Shown: piece after piece, positions 1-10,934 of the stretch | How the letters are laid out: the number at the start of each line of letters is the position of its first letter | Numbering within the stretch: position 1 is the stretch's first letter | DNA from: Isoetes taiwanensis | Taxonomy: Eukaryota > Streptophyta > Lycopodiopsida > Isoetales > Isoetaceae | DNA length: 64,000 nucleotides | Reading direction: 5' to 3' | NCBI GenBank assembly: GCA_021234155.1 | Contig: JAJEKV010000921.1 | Span: 1 to 64,000, forward strand | The notes under the pieces: generated by a model | Database searches by the model: none | What the model saw: the letters and a program-made list of their open reading frames with translations, nothing else | What the model was told of the DNA's origin: nothing | Made by a program: the position numbers and the translations under genes

Positions 1-182
1 TTGAATGGAGGAATTCGCGGTTGGATAGGAAACGGGTTCAGGAAGGAGGCATTGGCATTTGCCGCGGTGCTGGTAGGAAAGCTGCCTCATTAAATCAAAC
101 TATTTAAGCCGGTTCTATTGCTTCTTGTTTTCAACTGCGGCTTCGACCATGTCTCAAGTGCAGATAAAACTTCGACCTCCAT

Positions 183-226
183 AACGTAAACCCTACAATA
201 ACTAGCAACTTTGAGGGTTTTACGTT
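183..226. repeat. Imperfect hairpin with CCCTA/AGGGTTT arms
   Basis: The arm AACGTAAACCCT (183-194) is matched by AGGGTTTTACGTT (214-226) with one bulged T and a 19-base loop. It is the weakest of three similar hairpins (see 625-664 and 934-974), all built on the motif GTAAACCCTA, which resembles the plant telomere repeat without being a tandem telomere array. The role is unknown. It belongs to a degenerate local repeat family. Confidence 0.5.
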
Positions 227-624
227 AAGGAAGAACTCCTTAACCCGGTGGACGAGGATGTACACAATGTCATGCGGTAGTGGAGACATTGATGCAGTGA
301 GCCTAAAACCTTCACGAAGAAGTTAGATTTAAAGGTCCTCCTGCGGAAGGTGCGCACAGCCCGCGGGCGAAGACATCTCCCACCCCGGAACTGTGATCGA
401 CTCATAGCGGACTCGGAAACATGACATTACCACGGAGACCAAGTTTGACCCGCAACCGGGCGCCAAAGTAGCTCATGTCCCGTTGCTCGGCCTTGGTGAA
501 GGGATGCAGCCAAAGCAGCTCATGTCCAACAGGATTGGCCCCCGGAAAAAGCATGATTGAAACCGGGGCATGGTAGCATACACAAACTCCATGCAAAGGG
601 TTTGTGAGTAGATCTTGGTTCGAG

Positions 625-664
625 ATGTAACCCTAGCAAACCCTAGGGTTTTGATAGGGTTACA
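625..664. repeat. Near-perfect palindrome, telomere-like arms
   Basis: ATGTAACCCTAGCAAACCCT reads into its near reverse complement ending AGGGTTACAT, with essentially no loop. Copy two of the hairpin family; compare 934-974, which is perfect. The preserved pairing between diverged copies suggests the fold or inverted symmetry is a property of the repeat unit rather than chance. Confidence 0.65.
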
Positions 665-933
665 TTCTAGGGATGCTGGATGATTGAGAGGGACCCGGGA
701 TCGGCGTGGAATACGTCTTTGGATTACCCTCATGGCCTTTGGGAGCGAGCCAAATTTCCCGGTCGCGACATACCTTTTGGAACTCCCTTCACAAGCCCCT
801 TTCGGTGAAGGGGAGTGCGGAAAGCATCTTTGCTTGAGGGGATTTGACCCCCATCTCCGGGCATGGTCCCCGAGCATACAGAGAACTCCATGCAAAGTTT
901 AGGATGTGTTAGTCTCAGTCTTGGCCTTTCGAG

Positions 934-974
934 ATGTAAACCCTACCAAACCCAGGGTTTGGTAGGGTTTACAT
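934..974. repeat. Perfect 20-bp-arm palindrome with 1-nt centre
   Basis: The 20-base arm at 934-953 (ATGTAAACCCTACCAAACCC) is followed by one A and then its exact reverse complement (955-974). Both arms contain CCCTA or TAGGG, close to the plant telomere motif. The sequence could form a cruciform, or an RNA hairpin. It could also be the core of a small foldback element repeated at 625. Confidence 0.85.
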
Positions 975-1134
975 TAGGGGATGCTTTCCGTGTGGGATGC
1001 TCCTGTCGATCATGGCACTGGGAGAGCCAAATTTCCGAGTGCGGCATACCTTTGGAACTCCCCTTTGCCCCCCTAGGGGGGTAATTTGTTCGGATGACAT
1101 GGGCAGGTGGGATACAGGAGAACTCCATGCAGGA

Positions 1135-3960
1135 TGTGGCCTCCTCCATGCCCCAAAATAAAAAAACGTGGTCTAAACGTGGAACTTGTCCCCTAGGGAG
1201 GGCATTCGATGACATGGGTCGGGCCATCCCCAATAAAATCAAAAGCGTGGTCTAAACCTCACAGCGGTGAAAGGGTCTAAAGCTCACAGAAAATACGGGG
1301 GATTTTCTGTGCATTTCCGGGGCCACTTCAAGCCAATTTGGCTGAAAAACCATGATTTTTCCGCCCATGCATTAATCATGAATTTGGGATCATAAACACA
1401 AAGAAAAACCTGAGATAAAAATCAGGGTCTCGAAAAAGGTGAAATCTTGGCGGGGATGTGCGGCATGCTATTTGCACCGCTTGAGAAAAGAAAATGCAGC
1501 GGCAATAGAAGCCTGGCGAGAGGCATGAGGCGAGCTTAGAGCCAACCCCTTTGGGAGGCCAGGGTCGGTCGTGCGTCCCTCTTGGGCGGTGGAGCTAGCT
1601 TTGCTTCTCAGGTGGTCACATGTATACCACCCTAGCAGTCTAGTCTTTGCTATTCTCGCCGATCTTCTACCGGGGCCTGGGGTGACCCCAAGTATCTTGT
1701 TCATGAGGCTAGTCCAAAGCTGAAATTTGAGGGCCAGGCTGGACCCCCACTCAGGAGCGAGGCGGCTCGCCAATGGACCCGGAACATCCCCATTACCTAG
1801 GAGACCAAGTTTAGGTGGGGGAAGACCACCCCTCTCTCAAGCGCCAAAGTAGGTGGATTTACTACACACTTGTAGTCAATTGGCATGGAGGTGGATCTTT
1901 GAATACCTCTAGTGGGGGTAAGTGATTGATCCCACAGGGCTTGGTAGTGGAACTTGTCCTCTAGGGTAATTCCGGCATTCAGGACGATGTGGAGAGGTCG
2001 GATGCCAATCAGGGGCCTCCTCCATGCCCCAAAATCGAAAGCGATGGTCTAAACCACATGGGGCCAGCGGTGGCCATCCCAATCAAAAATCGAGGGTCTA
2101 AAAGCTCGCCAGAAAATCTGGGGATTTTCACCATGCGCTCGGTGACCACTTGGCAAGCCCGGTGGCTGAAAATCCAGGATTTTTTCCGCCCCATGCATTA
2201 ATTATGAATTTCGGAGCATAAACACAAAAAAAAACCGCGGATAAAATCGGGTCTCGAAAAAGGTGAAATCTTGGCGGGATATGCAACATGGCCTTGCACC
2301 GCATAAGAAAAAATGCAGACAATAGAAGCACAAGCGAGGAGGCATGAGGCGAGCTTAGAGCCAACCCCTTTCGGAGGCCACCGGGTCGGTAGCGTCCTCG
2401 GCGGTGGAGCTAGCTTTTCTTCTCCGTGGTCACATGTATACCACCTAGCAGTCCTAGTGCTCCTATTGTCACTTCAATCTTCTACGGGGGCCTCGGGGTG
2501 AACCCCAAGTATCTTGTTCTTGCGAGGCTAATCAATTTGCTGAGGGCGAGGACAATTTGGACCCCACTCCGGAGCCGAGGCTGGCTCGCCAATGGACGGA
2601 ACATCCCCATTACCTAGGGGACCAAGTTTTGGAGTGGAAGACCACCCCTCTCAAGAAAGCGCCAAAGTAGGTGGTTTACTACACACTTGTAGTCAATTGG
2701 CATGGAGGTGGATCTTTGAATACCTCCTAGTGAGGGGTAAGTGATTGATCCCACAGGAAAACTTGGTAGTGGAACTTGTCCCCTAGGGTAATTTTGCGTT
2801 CGGACGATGCGGCGGTCGGATCTGTAATCAGGGGCCTCCTCCATGCCCCAAAATCAGCGTGGTCTAAACCTGTCCAAGGCCAGCGGTGGCCATCCCAATA
2901 AAAATCGAGGGTCTAAAACTCATCCCAGGAAATCTGGGGGATTTTCCTATACTCTCGGGGCCACTTGGCAAACCAGCTGGCTGAAAACCAGGATTTTTCC
3001 TGCCCCATGCATTAATTATGAATTTCGGGACATAAACACAAAGAAAAGCCACGGATAAAATTCGGGTCTCGAAAAAGGTGAAATCTTGGCGGGATGTGCA
3101 ACATGGCTACTGCGCAGAAAAAAATGCAAACAATAGAAGCACAAAGCGAGAGGCATGAGGCGGCTTGAGCCAACCCCTTAGGAGACCCTTGGGGTCGGTA
3201 GCGATCCTACTAGGTAGTGGAGCTAGCTTTGCTTCTCAGGTGGTCACATGTATACCCACCTAGCAGTCCTAGTCTTTGCTATTCTCACTTCAATCTTCTA
3301 CCGGGGCCTCGGGGTGAACCCCAAGTATCTTGTTCTCTGAGGCTAGTCAAAATTTGGTGAGAGGCTGGACCCCACTCGGGAGCAAGGCAACAAGCCAATG
3401 GACCCGGAACATCCCCATTACCTAGGGGACCAAGTTGCATTGGGCGAAGACCACCCCCCTCTCCAAGCGCCAAAGTAGGTGGGTTTACTACACACTTGTA
3501 GTCAATTGGCATGGAGGTGGATCTTTGAATACCTCTAGTGAGGGGTAAGTGATTGATCCCACAGGAAAACTTCGTAGGTGGAACTTGTCCCCTAGGGTAA
3601 TTTCGCCGATTCGGACGGCCTTGTGAAGGTCGGATCCAATCAGGGGCCTCCTCCATGCCCCAAAATCGGCGTGGTCTAAACCTTGTCGGACCAGCAATGG
3701 GCCATCCCAATAAAAATCGAGGGTCTAAAACTCATCGGAAATACCGGGGGATTTTCCTATACTCGGGGCCACTTGGCAAGCCAGGCTGGCTGAAAACCCA
3801 GGATTTTTCCTGCCCCATGCATTAATTATGAATTTCGGACATAAACACAAAGAAAAGCCTGAGATAAAAATCCGGGTCTCGAAAAAAAGGTGAAATCTTG
3901 GCGGGATGTGCGGCATGGCCTTTGCATGCATAAGAAAAGAAAATGCACCAGCATATATAC
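1135..3960. repeat. Tandem satellite, unit about 0.81 kb, ~3.4 copies
   Basis: The phrase CTCCATGCCCCAAAAT starts at 1144, 2020, 2839 and 3651 (spacing 876, 819 and 812). A second marker, CATTACCTAGG, occurs near 1790, 2608 and 3416. Units share long recognisable stretches, such as the TACTACACACTTGTAGTCAA block and the GCATTAATTATGAATTTCGG block. They differ by many small indels, often next to GCG, CGG or TTT triplets. Reading frames up to 141 codons exist on the minus strand but follow the repeat and are not conserved in frame between units, so I treat the array as non-coding satellite DNA. Confidence 0.85.
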
Positions 3961-4184
3961 CTTTCGGAGACTCCCTTCACAAAGAAAGGGGCCGTCGAGG
4001 TGCTGCCCGGTGTTTGCGACACATCAAGGTCCATGTCACCATCATCTAGCCATGTCACCTAAAATTTGCCAACATCACCCAATGAAAAGACCAAAGATGG
4101 ACATCTTTGGTTTTAACCTAGTCAAAACTTGACCTTGCTTACTTGGCATGCCATGTCACTTGGGGTGCCCGTTGGTGGCACTTG
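3961..4184. other. Spacer between satellite and minisatellite, nothing recognised
   Basis: About 220 bp of unique-looking sequence separates the 0.81-kb satellite from the 19-bp minisatellite. It contains CATGTCACC-type phrases repeated three or four times (4030-4160), perhaps a decayed forerunner of the GGCATG repeat that follows. I see no gene. Confidence 0.4.
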
Positions 4185-5702
4185 AGACTAGGGGGTGCCA
4201 CCTGGCATGGTGGCATGCATGTTTGAGACTAGGTGGCATGTTGGAGCCACCTTGGCATGTTTGAGCCTAGCATGGCATGTTTGAGCCACCTTGGCATGTT
4301 GGAGCCGCATTGGCATTATGGGTCCGCGTGGCATGTTTGAAGCCACCTTGGCATGTTGGAGCCTGGGTGGCATGTTTGAGCCCACCTTGGCATGTTTGAG
4401 CCACAGCATGTTTGAGCTGGGTGGCATGTTGGAACCTAGATGGCATGTTTGAGCCACCTAGGAATGTTGGAGCCTAGGTGGCATGTTGGAACCCCGTGGC
4501 ATATTTGAGCCACCTTGGCAGAGTTGGACATGGGTGGTATGTTGGGCCAGCGTGGCATGTTTGAGCGTTGGAGCCCTGGGTGGCATGTTTGAGCCATTTT
4601 GTCATGTTGAAACCCCTAGGTGGCATGTTGGAGCCACCTTGGCATGTTGGAGTTTCCACCTTGGCATGTTTGAGCCTGGGTGGCATGTTTGAAGCCACCT
4701 TGGCATGTTGGGCCCGTGGCATGTTTGAGCCACCTTGGCATGTTTGAGCACGTTGGAGCCTGGGTGGCATGTTTGAGCCACCTTGGCATGTTGGAGCCAC
4801 CTTGGCATGTTGGAGCCTAGGTGGCATGTTGGAACCCACGTGGCATGTTTGAGCCACCTTGCCATGTTAGAGCCCTGGGTGGCATGTTGGGCTTGTGTGG
4901 CATGCTTGAGCCACCTTGGCATGTTGGAGCCCGTGGCATTTGAGCCACCTTGGCAGGTTGGAGCATAGGTGGCATGAAAAGCCCAAAGCGTGGCATGTTT
5001 GAGCATGTTGGAGCCTGGGTGGCATGTTGGAGCCACCTTGGCACGCGTGGCATGTTGGAGCCCGTGGCATGTTTGAGCCTAGGTGGGGGTTGGAGCCACG
5101 GTGGCATGTTGGAGCCCTAGGTGGCATGTTTGAGCCAACTTGGCATATTTAAGCCTAGGTGGCATGTTGTGAGCCACCTTGGCATGTTGGAGCCCTAGGT
5201 GGCATGGTGGGCCCGCGTGGCATGTTTGAGCCACCTTGGCATGTTTGAGCCTAGGTGGCATGTTGGAGCCTAGGTGGCATGTTTGAGCCCACCTTGGCAT
5301 GTTTGACCACTGGCATGTTTGAGCCCTAGGTGGCATGTTGGGAAACCTGGGTGGCATGTTTGAGCCACCTTGGCATGTTTGAGCCCTAGGTGGCATGTTG
5401 GAGCCACCTTGGCGTGTTGAACCTAAGTGAGCTGCATGGCATGTTTGAGCCTATGTGGCATGTTTGAGCCACCTAGGAATGTTGGACCCTAGGTGGCATG
5501 TTGGGCCCCGTGGCATATTTGAGCCACCTTGGCAGGTTGGAGCATAGGTGGCATGTTGGAACTGCGTGGCATGTTTGAGCACGTTGGAGCCCTGGGTGGC
5601 ATGTTTGAGCCATTTTGTCATGTTGGAGCCTAGGTGGCATGTTGGAGCCACCTTGGCATGTTTGAAACCTAGGTGGCATGTTAGAGCCACCTTGGCATGT
5701 TA
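4185..5702. repeat. 19-bp minisatellite (GGCATGTTTGAGCCACCTT family), ~80 units
   Basis: Two alternating unit types fill 1.5 kb: GGCATGTTTGAGCCACCTT and GGCATGTTGGAGCCTAGGT, each about 19 bases, often paired as a 38-base higher-order unit. Units lose or gain 1-3 bases, so every frame of the minus strand is open for 60-140 codons and gives a repeating MPxRLxHAKVAxTCH-like peptide. This follows from the repeat and does not indicate a protein. The 5' edge grades into GGCATGCCATGTCAC phrases. The 3' edge is sharp at GGCATGTTAGTTATACG. Confidence 0.9.
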
Positions 5703-5749
5703 GTTATACGTTATGCAAAAATAGGTGTTAAGTAATTGAAGTAGTTGAA

Positions 5750-6300
5750 GTAACTTGTGTTACATGGAATACTAGTATAAGAACATGTGATCGTGCGTGC
5801 ATCACATGTAGCAAATCAAGTACTCTGTCCTACCACTATAAAGCCCGTGATATGGAAGGATAGGACATGTAGAGAATCAAGTACTCTTTCCTACTTCTAT
5901 AAAGACATGTGAGAATAGAAGTATTACACATGTCGTAATTCATGTATTCTTTCCTACAATGCCTTGCAAATAAAAGTACTCTGTCCTACTACTATAAAAA
6001 GACATGTGACATGGAAGCATATGACATGTAGAGAATCAAGTATTCTTTCAGAGGCTTCTATAAAGACATGTGACAATAGAAGTATTACACATGTAAGTAA
6101 TTCATGTATTCTTTCCTACAATGCCTTAGCAAATAAAAATTACTCTGTCCTACTACTATAAAGACATGTGAATGGAAGTATAGGACATGTAAGAAATCAA
6201 ATATTCTTTCCTACATCTATAAAGACATGTGACAATAGAATTATTAGACATGTAGAAATTCAAGTACTCTTTCCTCACGATTGGATTGTATTATAAAATG
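5750..6300. repeat. Tandem repeat of about 160 bp with ~55-bp sub-units
   Basis: TACTCTGTCCTACYACTATAAA starts units near 5820, 5975 and 6140. Each unit holds two or three sub-units of the form ATTCTTTCCTAC...TATAAAGACATGTGACAATAGAAG...ACATGTA. A degraded copy reaches about 6320. The motif TATAAAGACATGTGA recurs at least seven times. No coding potential was recognised. Confidence 0.8.
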
Positions 6301-6479
6301 ACATGTCACAATAGAAGAAACTACAAAACAACGATTGGATGTTTTAGTCCCTGAAAAAAGAACACCATTATCGAACAAAACCATACCTTCACAAATCCAC
6401 ATGTAGGATTCTTTGAAAGCAGGACATGTAGACCTACCAAAACTGATGTGTTTCAACGGTGGACCAAAAACTTAGGGGT

Positions 6480-7500
6480 GAGTGTGTTTTCCTTGAATTC
6501 ATCAACAACTTCTTGGCCTCTTTGGTGCATGCTTCCACATAATCACTAGTCCTTCTTGGGTCAATATCTACTTTAGTGGCATACATAATAATATAGGAGG
6601 TTCCTTAAACATTTCCCCCTCACCTTCTTGTTCTTCGCGTGCTTTAAAGCAACTTCATCCGATTTCTTGAACATGCCAAATACACAAGCTGAATTGGTGT
6701 TTTGGGCCAAACATCCTTCAAGGCATTGATCTCTGTGCATCATCTACAATGAAGCATCACGGTTCCCAAGTTGGGTCTTCCCTATGTATCACGGTTCTTC
6801 ATTGCAATCAGCCAGGATGGATGTCCTTCTCGGTGGCACTAGAGGATAGAACCAAAGCAGCGAGGGGACACCATTTCCATGCGTGTCATAAACTAGCAAG
6901 GTATAAAAAGGCTGTAGCGATGGTCATTGGTCTTGAAGGTTGAATCAAGGCTCACGACATTCCTCCTTCCATGCTCGCAGGGATCTTCATTTGAAGCGGT
7001 GTGATGATGCCCAATGTAAAAGGACTCCCTCGATACATGAACACATATTACGGATGTAAATCAACCCACATCCTAACACTTGTGGCCACATTCTCAATGC
7101 GGCATCCACGTGTCGGCCGGCTAGCTTGGGACAAATTATATAAATCATCCATGGCTAAAGAATGCATCTCTGTTCTTGAGGGGCATTGGGATCCATCCTC
7201 TTTTCTATCTCCCATTGTTCCTCGTGTTGCGGAAAACCTCTTGGGAGTGTGGTTATGGAGTGTATTTGTTGGTAGGCCCAAGCCTTCTTACTCTTTGATA
7301 GCCATGGAGCTACATCATGCCTTGTTCTTGCACATTGGGGATCCTCAAATCCATGGCGGACTTTCTCTTGATTATCAATGTGCCTCTCATCTCATAGTAT
7401 GTAATTTTACATATCTCGGGCCCTCAAATACAAGCACTTCACTGAAAGTATGGCTGCAACCTCGCCTAATACTCATTCCTCTCCCACACACTCCTTGGTA
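6480..7500 (-). pseudogene. MULE-type transposase relic
   Basis: On the minus strand the conceptual peptide, read across several frameshifts, runs RMWVDLHPEYVF (about 7080-7031), PFTLGIITPLQMKI (about 7029-6985), VVSLDSTFKTNDHRYSLFIP (about 6963-6900), then YDTHGNGVPLAALVLSSSAT, a DIHPWLIAMK segment, and DDAQTEINALKDVWP (about 6747-6704). This is the order found in Mutator-like transposases: a first catalytic D in D-S-T-F-xx-N-xxY, a G-x-G-x-P strand, then a DD-A..E..ALKxVWP block. The family's DDE transposase mobilises DNA elements with long terminal inverted repeats. Stops and frameshifts break it repeatedly. No terminal inverted repeats were found. Some breaks may be sequencing errors. Confidence 0.62.
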
Positions 7501-7784
7501 GGAAGGATTCTTCTTCTTTTCTTGACAATTAGAGCTCGGGTTGTTTATCTTTGACCTCCGAGATCGTTCACGATAATCTTGAGGGCCATAGCTGCAGTGG
7601 TAGCTACAATTAAGTAGTTGTTAGATTTACAAACACGAGCAATAAGTCTCAGAATAAAAGCTAAATGCGGTGAGAAATAACATTTGAGTTTAGGTTTACT
7701 TCACTTGAAATTCCATGAATCAAATGGCTGAATGACAAATCAATTCACTTACTTGGTTATTTTAAGGTGGGCATTTTTGGTCAA

Positions 7785-8317
7785 CTATTTTTCTTGTGAG
7801 ATCCCTCTTCTACGCCACGAGATCACAGCTTCACGAAGTTGGTGTTGCACCACGGCAAATTCTGCTCCCCTTCCCACGAAATCTTGCACCCTGTTTGTGG
7901 GGATATAGCATGCATGCACTGGAATAGTTTTCTTTGTCGAGGGGTAGGTTGCTTGCACAACAGAATCTTGTCTATCTCCCATTACAATTCGGTCTAGAAA
8001 ATACTGATGGGGGGATCTTGAGCGGGGAGATGCCAAAGAGTCTGGAAGACAAAAATTACTAAATTACAAAGATTTGGCTGCTTGCTAAAACTAAACAATG
8101 TCAACCTCTATATATCCTTACCTGCTCTCTACACAGTAGCCATTATCCTCTGCCTCCATGCAAATTTCGACCGGGCGTTCCAATGGATCATTGAGCAGAC
8201 CGTAGAGCTTGGTTTTACGTGGTTCCCAATTCGGTGAAGCAGAATGGATCCCCAATTCCGTTTGAATTGGGCGGAAACTACCACCAGAGAATACATTGAA
8301 TGCACCTGTACAAACAA
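7785..8317 (-). pseudogene. Unrecognised two-exon coding fragment
   Basis: Two minus-strand stretches look protein-like and are separated by a short GT-AG intron. The first, ending at 8122, reads GLLNDPLERPVEICMEAEDN then GYCVES, followed by AGAGCAG|GTAAGG. The second begins after TTCCAG at 8041 and stays open for about 83 codons (SPHQYFLDRIVMGDRQDSVV, then HACYIPTNRVQDFVGRG). The intron would span 8042-8121. The two frames join only if one base is gained or lost at the AGCAG end of exon 1. I do not recognise the product. It lies directly upstream of the MULE relic on the same strand, so it may be another part of that element or captured host sequence. Confidence 0.35.
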
Positions 8318-8559
8318 GTCACAGGGGACACTTTATACAACTACAAGTCAAAAAAGTGTCACGTCCAAGCGTCCAAGCGCCTTCAAAAATATTAGTGGTG
8401 TTTTACGGACACAAAAGCAGCGCTGATTACATTCTTGTGATTGAAGATGGCGGGATGCATGCATCCTCGGGCGTCACAGGCATCGATGCATGCATGGACT
8501 GGCGGATGGGCATGCATGGGGTGTTTACGGGCGTCGAAACACCATAGTCCTATGTCAGG

Positions 8560-10380
8560 AAACCGGATCCGGACTCGATTCTGGGCGCCCTATTGGGTGG
8601 ACACTTCTGAAACTACGCTAAGTGGAAGATTTCCTTACTTCCTTCTCAAGCTGCCAGAAATATCAACAATTTCCTTGGGTTCATATGACGCCACGAGGAA
8701 CAGCAGTTCCCATGAAATTTGGAATATTACAAACCTTGAAGTTTTTTCCATAGCTTTTCTTTGGCCTAATTGGTGCCGCGATGCCAAAAAATTGGAAATT
8801 TGACATCTCTTTGGGCACTTGAGGTGGATTCTAGTTCATTTGAAGGCATAAGCATACGGAAGAATTGACCAAGCTGTATCAGCCTTCAGCGCTTGAGAAT
8901 TAGTGGGTGTGACTTCAAAAGGTACCTTTGCCTTCTTCTCTAGGAAAGCTTTGGCAACTAGAGGAATTTCTTGCAGCAAATAACATGTTTTCATGGGAGC
9001 ATCCCAGAATCATTATTAGGAATTGTATGAGTCGGTGATCTAAAGTTTAAATAATAATCTGCTTCGGGAAGCATGCCCTCTTCATTTGGGAATTTTTCCA
9101 AACTTCTATACCTCTATCTATTCAACAACTCTCTCTTAATGGTTACGTGCCTTCTAGTTTTGGAGCCTGAGAACTTGCTTGATTAGATCTTCCACGATAA
9201 CCAACTCTGGTCAAATCCACTGGTAGCCTTGGCGGTGTACCTCTCTACAACAACACTTTATCTTCCAATAATTTGCCAGGGGAGGATCACTGAAACTCTT
9301 AGCAAGTGCTCAAATCTCACAGTCTTGAGCTTATCTAGTAATTCCTTGGAAGGATCACGTACACGCAAGTCTAGAAATTTGTGCACAATTACAAAGACTT
9401 GATCTGGGAACAATCTGCTACCGTGGGAAGCTTGAAATCAATTTCACTAAGTTGCAATCCTTACTAGTTGTATCGGTTCCTCAAAGTGTCGGTAGGCGAG
9501 GTGCCTCTATCTCGGAGAAATGCTCAAGGTTGCAGCTTCTAGACTTGAAGGAATAACCTTCTTTGGAATTTATACTGCATTTCTTGGCGGGATGCCGGAT
9601 CTTAAGGTCTTTGAGCTTGGGTTATAACTTACTTGAAGGACCCTTCCCGGCTTGGATAGTGAATATGAAAAATCTTCAAGTGCTAGAGTTATCAAACAAC
9701 ATCTTTGGAAGGTGAAATTCCTACACACATGGACAAAATGGAAAGTTTAATTTTTAGTGAAGGCAACTTGACTCTACTTGCGTTTCGATAACAAAGACAT
9801 ATTATATCAAGACATTTTCTACCTAAAAGGTAGATCAGTTGAGCCTTTTACATATGTGCTCAAAACTACTACGCTCATTGATTTATCAAGCAATAGATTG
9901 GTGGGAAAAATTCCTCAAGACATTGGAAAGCTCACGGGGTTGCGTTACCTCGGTCTCTCAAATAACAATATCTACGGCTCTATTCCTACAAGCACAGGAA
10001 ACTTGGCCATTTTGGAGACCATGGACCTACACAACAACAAATTATTGGCGAGAATTCCTAGTGAGCTTGTTCACATGTAGCTGACTTAGCAAACTTTAAT
10101 GTATCATTCAACCACTTGGGCCGGGCTTATTCCAGCGGTGGTCAATTCAACACATTTACAAGCTCTAGTTACATAGGTAATGCTGGTTTGTGTGGCGATT
10201 GCAATAAATCATCTACACCACAAGAACCACACAAGCGAGATGTCATGGAAAACTACGGCGGAAAAGATGTACATTGTTGCATTTGTACTCGGAAACTTGA
10301 TAGGCTTATCGCTAGCCCTATATGCGTTTTTTTGTTGTTCTAGATGGATAACATCTTTGTATTTGCTAGAAGCGGTCTAA
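8560..10380 (+). pseudogene. LRR receptor-like protein, broken
   Basis: Leucine-rich repeats of the plant extracellular type (LxxLxxLxLxxNxLxGxIP) can be followed across many frameshifts. Examples are LSGRFPYFLLKLPEISTISL (about 8620), EIWNITNLEVFSIAF (about 8718), LTVLSLSSNSLEG (about 9320), NLQVLELSNNIFG (about 9670) and a clean run at 9778-10080 with IDLSSNRLVGKIPQDIGKL and NNNIYGSIPTSTGNL. The C-terminal part has GGQFNTFTSSSYIGNAGLCG (near 10137), the usual end of the LRR domain in receptor-like proteins and PSKR-type receptors. A hydrophobic segment, YIVAFVLGNLIGLSLALYAF (about 10270-10330), and a short cytoplasmic tail follow. No kinase follows, so a receptor-like protein is favoured. 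Frameshifts and stops make it non-functional as written. Confidence 0.75.
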
Positions 10381-10934
10381 CTAAATAAAAATAAGTTGCT
10401 CTACCAAAATTTGTAGAATAAAAATAAGTTGCTTACCAAAATTTGTAGAAGATATGGGAGCTACTTGGACTTGTTTTTATGTTTTTACATATATATATTA
10501 AGCATCACTTAGGTAGGAAATTCAGACTAGCCACCCAAAAATGAGCCAAGCTTATTTTTCTCTTTCCACCTTTCCCAATTATGCGTGATAATAAATGAAG
10601 TCAACTTTGTGCAATAAAATTTGTCATTCCTCTTTTTTTTTTTCAAAGACAAAATTGTGGGGACTACTATGCGATTTAACTAATTGAATACCGTAAAGCA
10701 TTAGCTTTTGTATTAAATTTAAATCATTGAATGTGCTTCAATTTTGACACAGGGTTGGATTGCTAAGTCCAATTTAGCATTACGAAGTGCTATGAATTGT
10801 ATTAGCTTGAGAAAAAGGATTTGGGTCTTGCAAAAGAATTGGCTTGCGGGTTACTTGTTGTTCATTTACGCTTGGCGAGTCAAAGGAAACAAGGCTTTCT
10901 AATTGGTGCTTTGAGAGACCAATCCTTGATTCTT
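10381..10934. other. A/T-rich gap between LRR fragments
   Basis: About 550 bp with no gene recognised. The sequence AATAAAAATAAGTTGCT is duplicated in tandem at about 10385 and 10419. The sequence downstream of the second LRR fragment (11520-11640) is similar, including TAAGTTGCTCTACCAA and CTACTTGGACxTGTTTTTATGT. The duplication of the LRR 3' end therefore extends into the 3' flank. Confidence 0.5.

Larger units (their letters stand above)
400..1135. repeat. Degenerate tandem repeat of about 240-310 bp
   Basis: The marker ACTCCATGCA recurs near 586, 885 and 1121. It is preceded each time by a GGCATGGTnnC-like or GGGATACAGG context. The first two copies are followed by a hairpin of telomere-like sequence and by the phrase GGGATGCT. 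Spacing is about 299 and 236 bp. The block runs straight into the ~0.81-kb satellite that follows. Short reading frames in this block overlap on both strands and change with the repeat, so I do not call genes here. Confidence 0.5.

Noticed and set aside
183-974. Possible telomere array
   Set aside because: CCCTA/TAGGG motifs are few, inverted and not in tandem; they are part of hairpins.
1468-3710. Protein-coding genes in the 0.81-kb satellite (minus-strand frames up to 141 codons)
   Set aside because: Frames are not kept between satellite units, as expected for non-coding repeats.
4188-5700. Several minus-strand open frames of 60-144 codons giving repeated MPPRLQHAKVAQTCH peptides
   Set aside because: They exist in all three frames because the 19-bp unit lacks stop codons on that strand; frame shifts between units show no selection for a protein.
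8455-8525. Cluster of CATGCA (RY) motifs as a seed-type promoter
   Set aside because: No gene with a clear start follows; the motifs overlap a low-complexity CATGCATG run.
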